Part shown: in pieces, positions 6,000 through 7,142 of the stretch
Layout of the letters: every line of letters begins with the position of its first letter
How positions within the stretch are numbered: the first letter of the stretch is position 1
NCBI GenBank assembly: GCA_015222855.1
Contig: JADFWA010000370.1
Location: 1-7,142 of the forward strand
Reading direction: 5' to 3'
Source of the DNA: Pseudomonadota bacterium
Lineage (GTDB): Bacteria > Desulfobacterota > Syntrophia > Syntrophales > JADFWA01
Length of the DNA: 7,142 bases
Translations under genes and position numbers: made by a program
The notes under the pieces: model-generated
Databases searched by the model: none
The model's input: the letters and a program-made list of their open reading frames with translations, nothing else
Told to the model about the DNA's origin: nothing

Positions 6000-6869
6000 A
6001 TGAAGATAAGCGACATGCTTTTGAAGAAAAAATTCGTTCTCTCTTTCGAGGTTTTTCCGCCCGTCAAGGATGGAAATATTGAAAGTCTTTTTTCAACAAT
6101 TCGGGAACTGGAAGAATTAAAACCTGATTTCATTTCCGTTACTTATGGCGCCGGCGGAAGTACACGGGACAAATCAATAGAGATCGCGTCTAAAGTCAAA
6201 AACGAGTTTAATAAGGAAGTCCTGGCTCATTTAACCTGTGTCCAAACCACAAAGGATGACATTCTTGGGATCCTGGATGAATTCAAAAAGAAGAATATAG
6301 AAAATATCCTTGCCCTGAGGGGCGATCCACCCAAAGGAGAAACTGAATTTGTCAAGACAGAAGGAGGGTTCGGTTACGCCAATGAACTGGTTGAGTTTAT
6401 TAAATCAAATGATGGTTTTTCCATAGGCGTTGCCGGTTATCCGGAGGGTCATATTGAGGCTCCAAGTCTGGAAGCTGATCTGATTAATCTGAAACGCAAG
6501 GTGGATGCCGGGGCGGATTTCATCATCACGCAACTATTTTTTAACAATGGTGACTTTTACAGGTTCAGGGACAGTACCATAAAAACAGGAATCAGGGTAC
6601 CGATTATTCCGGGAATATTTCCGATCCTGAATTATAAACAGGTATATCGAATTGCATCTCTTTGTGGAGCCAAAATACCGTCCAGACTCGAGCAGAAAAT
6701 ATATAAATTAAAAGAAAAACCGGATGAAATAGAAAAATACGGCATCGAATACGCTACCATCCAGGCTGAAGACCTGATAAAAAATGATGTAGACGGTCTC
6801 CATATTTACAGCATGAACAAAAGTTATCCGGCGAAGCAAATCGTGGCGGAACTGCCCTATCCAAGATGA
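6000..6869 (+). CDS. metF: 5,10-methylenetetrahydrofolate reductase
   Basis: A 289-residue FAD-dependent cytoplasmic enzyme that reduces 5,10-methylene-tetrahydrofolate to 5-methyl-tetrahydrofolate, the methyl donor for homocysteine remethylation. The length is close to the roughly 296 residues of E. coli MetF. It is a TIM-barrel protein with clear family motifs: FEVFPP at 16-21 (Glu17 matches catalytic Glu28 of E. coli), VTYGAGGS at 47-54, HLTC at 77-80, ALRGDPPKG at 105-113 (Asp109 matches the flavin-tuning Asp120), GYPEGH near 146-151, ITQLFF at 176-181 (Gln178, folate contact), PGIFPI at 204-209 and GLHIYSMN near the end. It is transcribed divergently from the amidase and followed by a tRNA gene. 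No metV, methionine synthase or hydrogenase/Hdr subunit gene lies beside it in the window, so whether it serves methionine synthesis only or also a Wood-Ljungdahl C1 route cannot be told here. No terminator is visible after it. Confidence 0.97.
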   Translation: MKISDMLLKKKFVLSFEVFPPVKDGNIESLFSTIRELEELKPDFISVTYGAGGSTRDKSIEIASKVKNEFNKEVLAHLTCVQTTKDDILGILDEFKKKNIENILALRGDPPKGETEFVKTEGGFGYANELVEFIKSNDGFSIGVAGYPEGHIEAPSLEADLINLKRKVDAGADFIITQLFFNNGDFYRFRDSTIKTGIRVPIIPGIFPILNYKQVYRIASLCGAKIPSRLEQKIYKLKEKPDEIEKYGIEYATIQAEDLIKNDVDGLHIYSMNKSYPAKQIVAELPYPR

Positions 6870-6891
6870 GCGCACCCTTGGAGGAAAAATA

Positions 6892-6920
6892 TTGAAAATT
6901 AATGAAACAGGTTATATGGT
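6892..6920 (+). promoter_or_regulatory. Probable promoter of tRNA-Arg
   Basis: TTGAAA (6892-6897, five of six matches to the -35 consensus), a 17-nt spacer and TATGGT (6915-6920, four of six matches) predict a start near 6927, about 5 nt before the mature tRNA. The same bases contain a 12-codon reading frame behind a good GGAGG, so the two readings compete. Confidence 0.45.
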
Positions 6921-6931
6921 GAGTGATTAAA

Positions 6932-7008
6932 GGGCGATTAGCTCAGTTGGATAGAGCGCTGGCCTCCGGAGCCAGAGGCCCTGGGTTCGAGTCCCAGATC
7001 GCCTACCA
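6932..7008 (+). tRNA. tRNA-Arg, anticodon CCG
   Basis: A full cloverleaf can be drawn. The acceptor arm is 6932-6938 with 6998-7004, its first pair being a G-T wobble and the rest Watson-Crick. T8 and A9 are present. The D stem is GCTC 6941-6944 with GAGC 6954-6957. The anticodon stem is CTGGC 6959-6963 with GCCAG 6971-6975, around the loop CTCCGGA. The anticodon is CCG at 6966-6968, which reads the arginine codon CGG. The variable loop has five bases. The T arm is CTGGG/CCCAG with loop TTCGAGT. A is the discriminator base and CCA is encoded. Length is 77 nt. Confidence 0.98.
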
Positions 7009-7031
7009 GAAACTATTTTTGAAATTTCTGG
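7006..7031 (+). other. Inverted repeat overlapping the tRNA 3' end
   Basis: CCAGAAA (7006-7012) and TTTCTGG (7025-7031) are perfect 7-bp complementary arms around a 12-nt loop. The left arm uses the encoded CCA. There is no T-run directly after it, so it is a poor intrinsic terminator. It may be a 3'-processing structure or a chance pairing in AT-rich sequence. Confidence 0.25.
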
Positions 7032-7039
7032 AAAAAATC

Positions 7040-7066
7040 TTGATTTATGTAAAAGTATATTATAAT
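7040..7066 (+). promoter_or_regulatory. Candidate promoter pointing off the right edge
   Basis: A perfect -10 box, TATAAT (7061-7066), is preceded by TTGATT (7040-7045) at a short 15-nt spacing. The transcript would run right, out of the window. A short open frame starts at ATG 7098 and is still open at 7142 (15 codons). The -35 spacing is suboptimal and the region is AT-rich. Confidence 0.35.
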
Positions 7067-7096
7067 AACAGCCCCGCTTTAAAGTCTGATTGAGAA

Positions 7097-7142
7097 GATG
7101 AGACCTTTGCAAAATGTTCAATTTCGTTCAAGTTCAAGGAAG
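7097..7142. mobile_element. Possible end of an insertion sequence or MITE (partial)
   Basis: The sequence GATGAGACCTTTGCAAAATG (7095-7114) resembles terminal repeats I associate with IS5-like and related elements that begin GAGACCTTTGCAAA. The following TTCAATTTCGTTCAAGTTC is a short internally repetitive stretch. Only the first ~45 bases are in the window and no transposase is visible. The alternative is the beginning of an ordinary gene at ATG 7098. The recognition is from memory and unverified. Confidence 0.25.

Noticed and set aside
6927..7121. Minus-strand 64-codon open frame
   Set aside because: It runs antisense through the complete tRNA-Arg gene; peptides of this type are a common mis-annotation over tRNAs.
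7098..7142. Beginning of a gene at ATG 7098
   Set aside because: Only 15 codons are visible with no recognisable protein start and only a mediocre purine stretch upstream; not supportable as a CDS.

Overview
The window looks like an ordinary chromosomal segment of a Gram-negative bacterium with moderate GC content. The best guess is a Desulfobacterota-type (deltaproteobacterial) or similar anaerobic lineage. This rests on three things: a sigma-54-type two-component pair with a large Cache-type sensor, a small basic Rho_N-domain protein of a kind I associate with that group, and an AMIN-domain cell-wall amidase. The taxonomic call is inference from gene types, not from a marker gene.

Layout. 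Positions 1-57 hold a GC-rich nested palindrome of the kind found as dispersed intergenic repeats. Positions 67-3502 (minus strand) are a two-gene operon. It encodes a membrane histidine kinase with a long extracytoplasmic Cache-like sensor, followed (8-nt overlap, TTG start) by an NtrC-type sigma-54 activator. A plausible sigma-70 promoter lies just upstream of the kinase. Positions 3649-3691 are a strong intrinsic terminator that closes a 107-residue Rho_N/coiled-coil gene (3720-4043, minus). Upstream of that, also on the minus strand, is a secreted N-acetylmuramoyl-L-alanine amidase (4162-5835) with an AMIN domain, a zinc amidase domain and three nearly identical tandem LysM repeats. Divergently transcribed is metF, the methylenetetrahydrofolate reductase gene (6000-6869, plus), followed by a tRNA-Arg with anticodon CCG (6932-7008). 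The last ~130 bases hold a consensus -10 box and the beginning of what may be a mobile-element end.

Function. The kinase and regulator form a complete signalling pair that would sense an unknown periplasmic ligand and activate sigma-54 promoters; I see no convincing -24/-12 site inside the window, so the targets probably lie elsewhere. The amidase acts in septal or daughter-cell peptidoglycan splitting. MetF makes 5-methyl-tetrahydrofolate for methionine synthesis and/or C1 metabolism. No stretch longer than about 220 bases lacks a gene. I found no clear undescribed system. The points most worth checking are an eight-G tract in the kinase sensor region, the mosaic LysM repeats, the GAFSGA variant of the activator loop, the small Rho_N protein, and a 12-codon ORF that overlaps the likely tRNA promoter.
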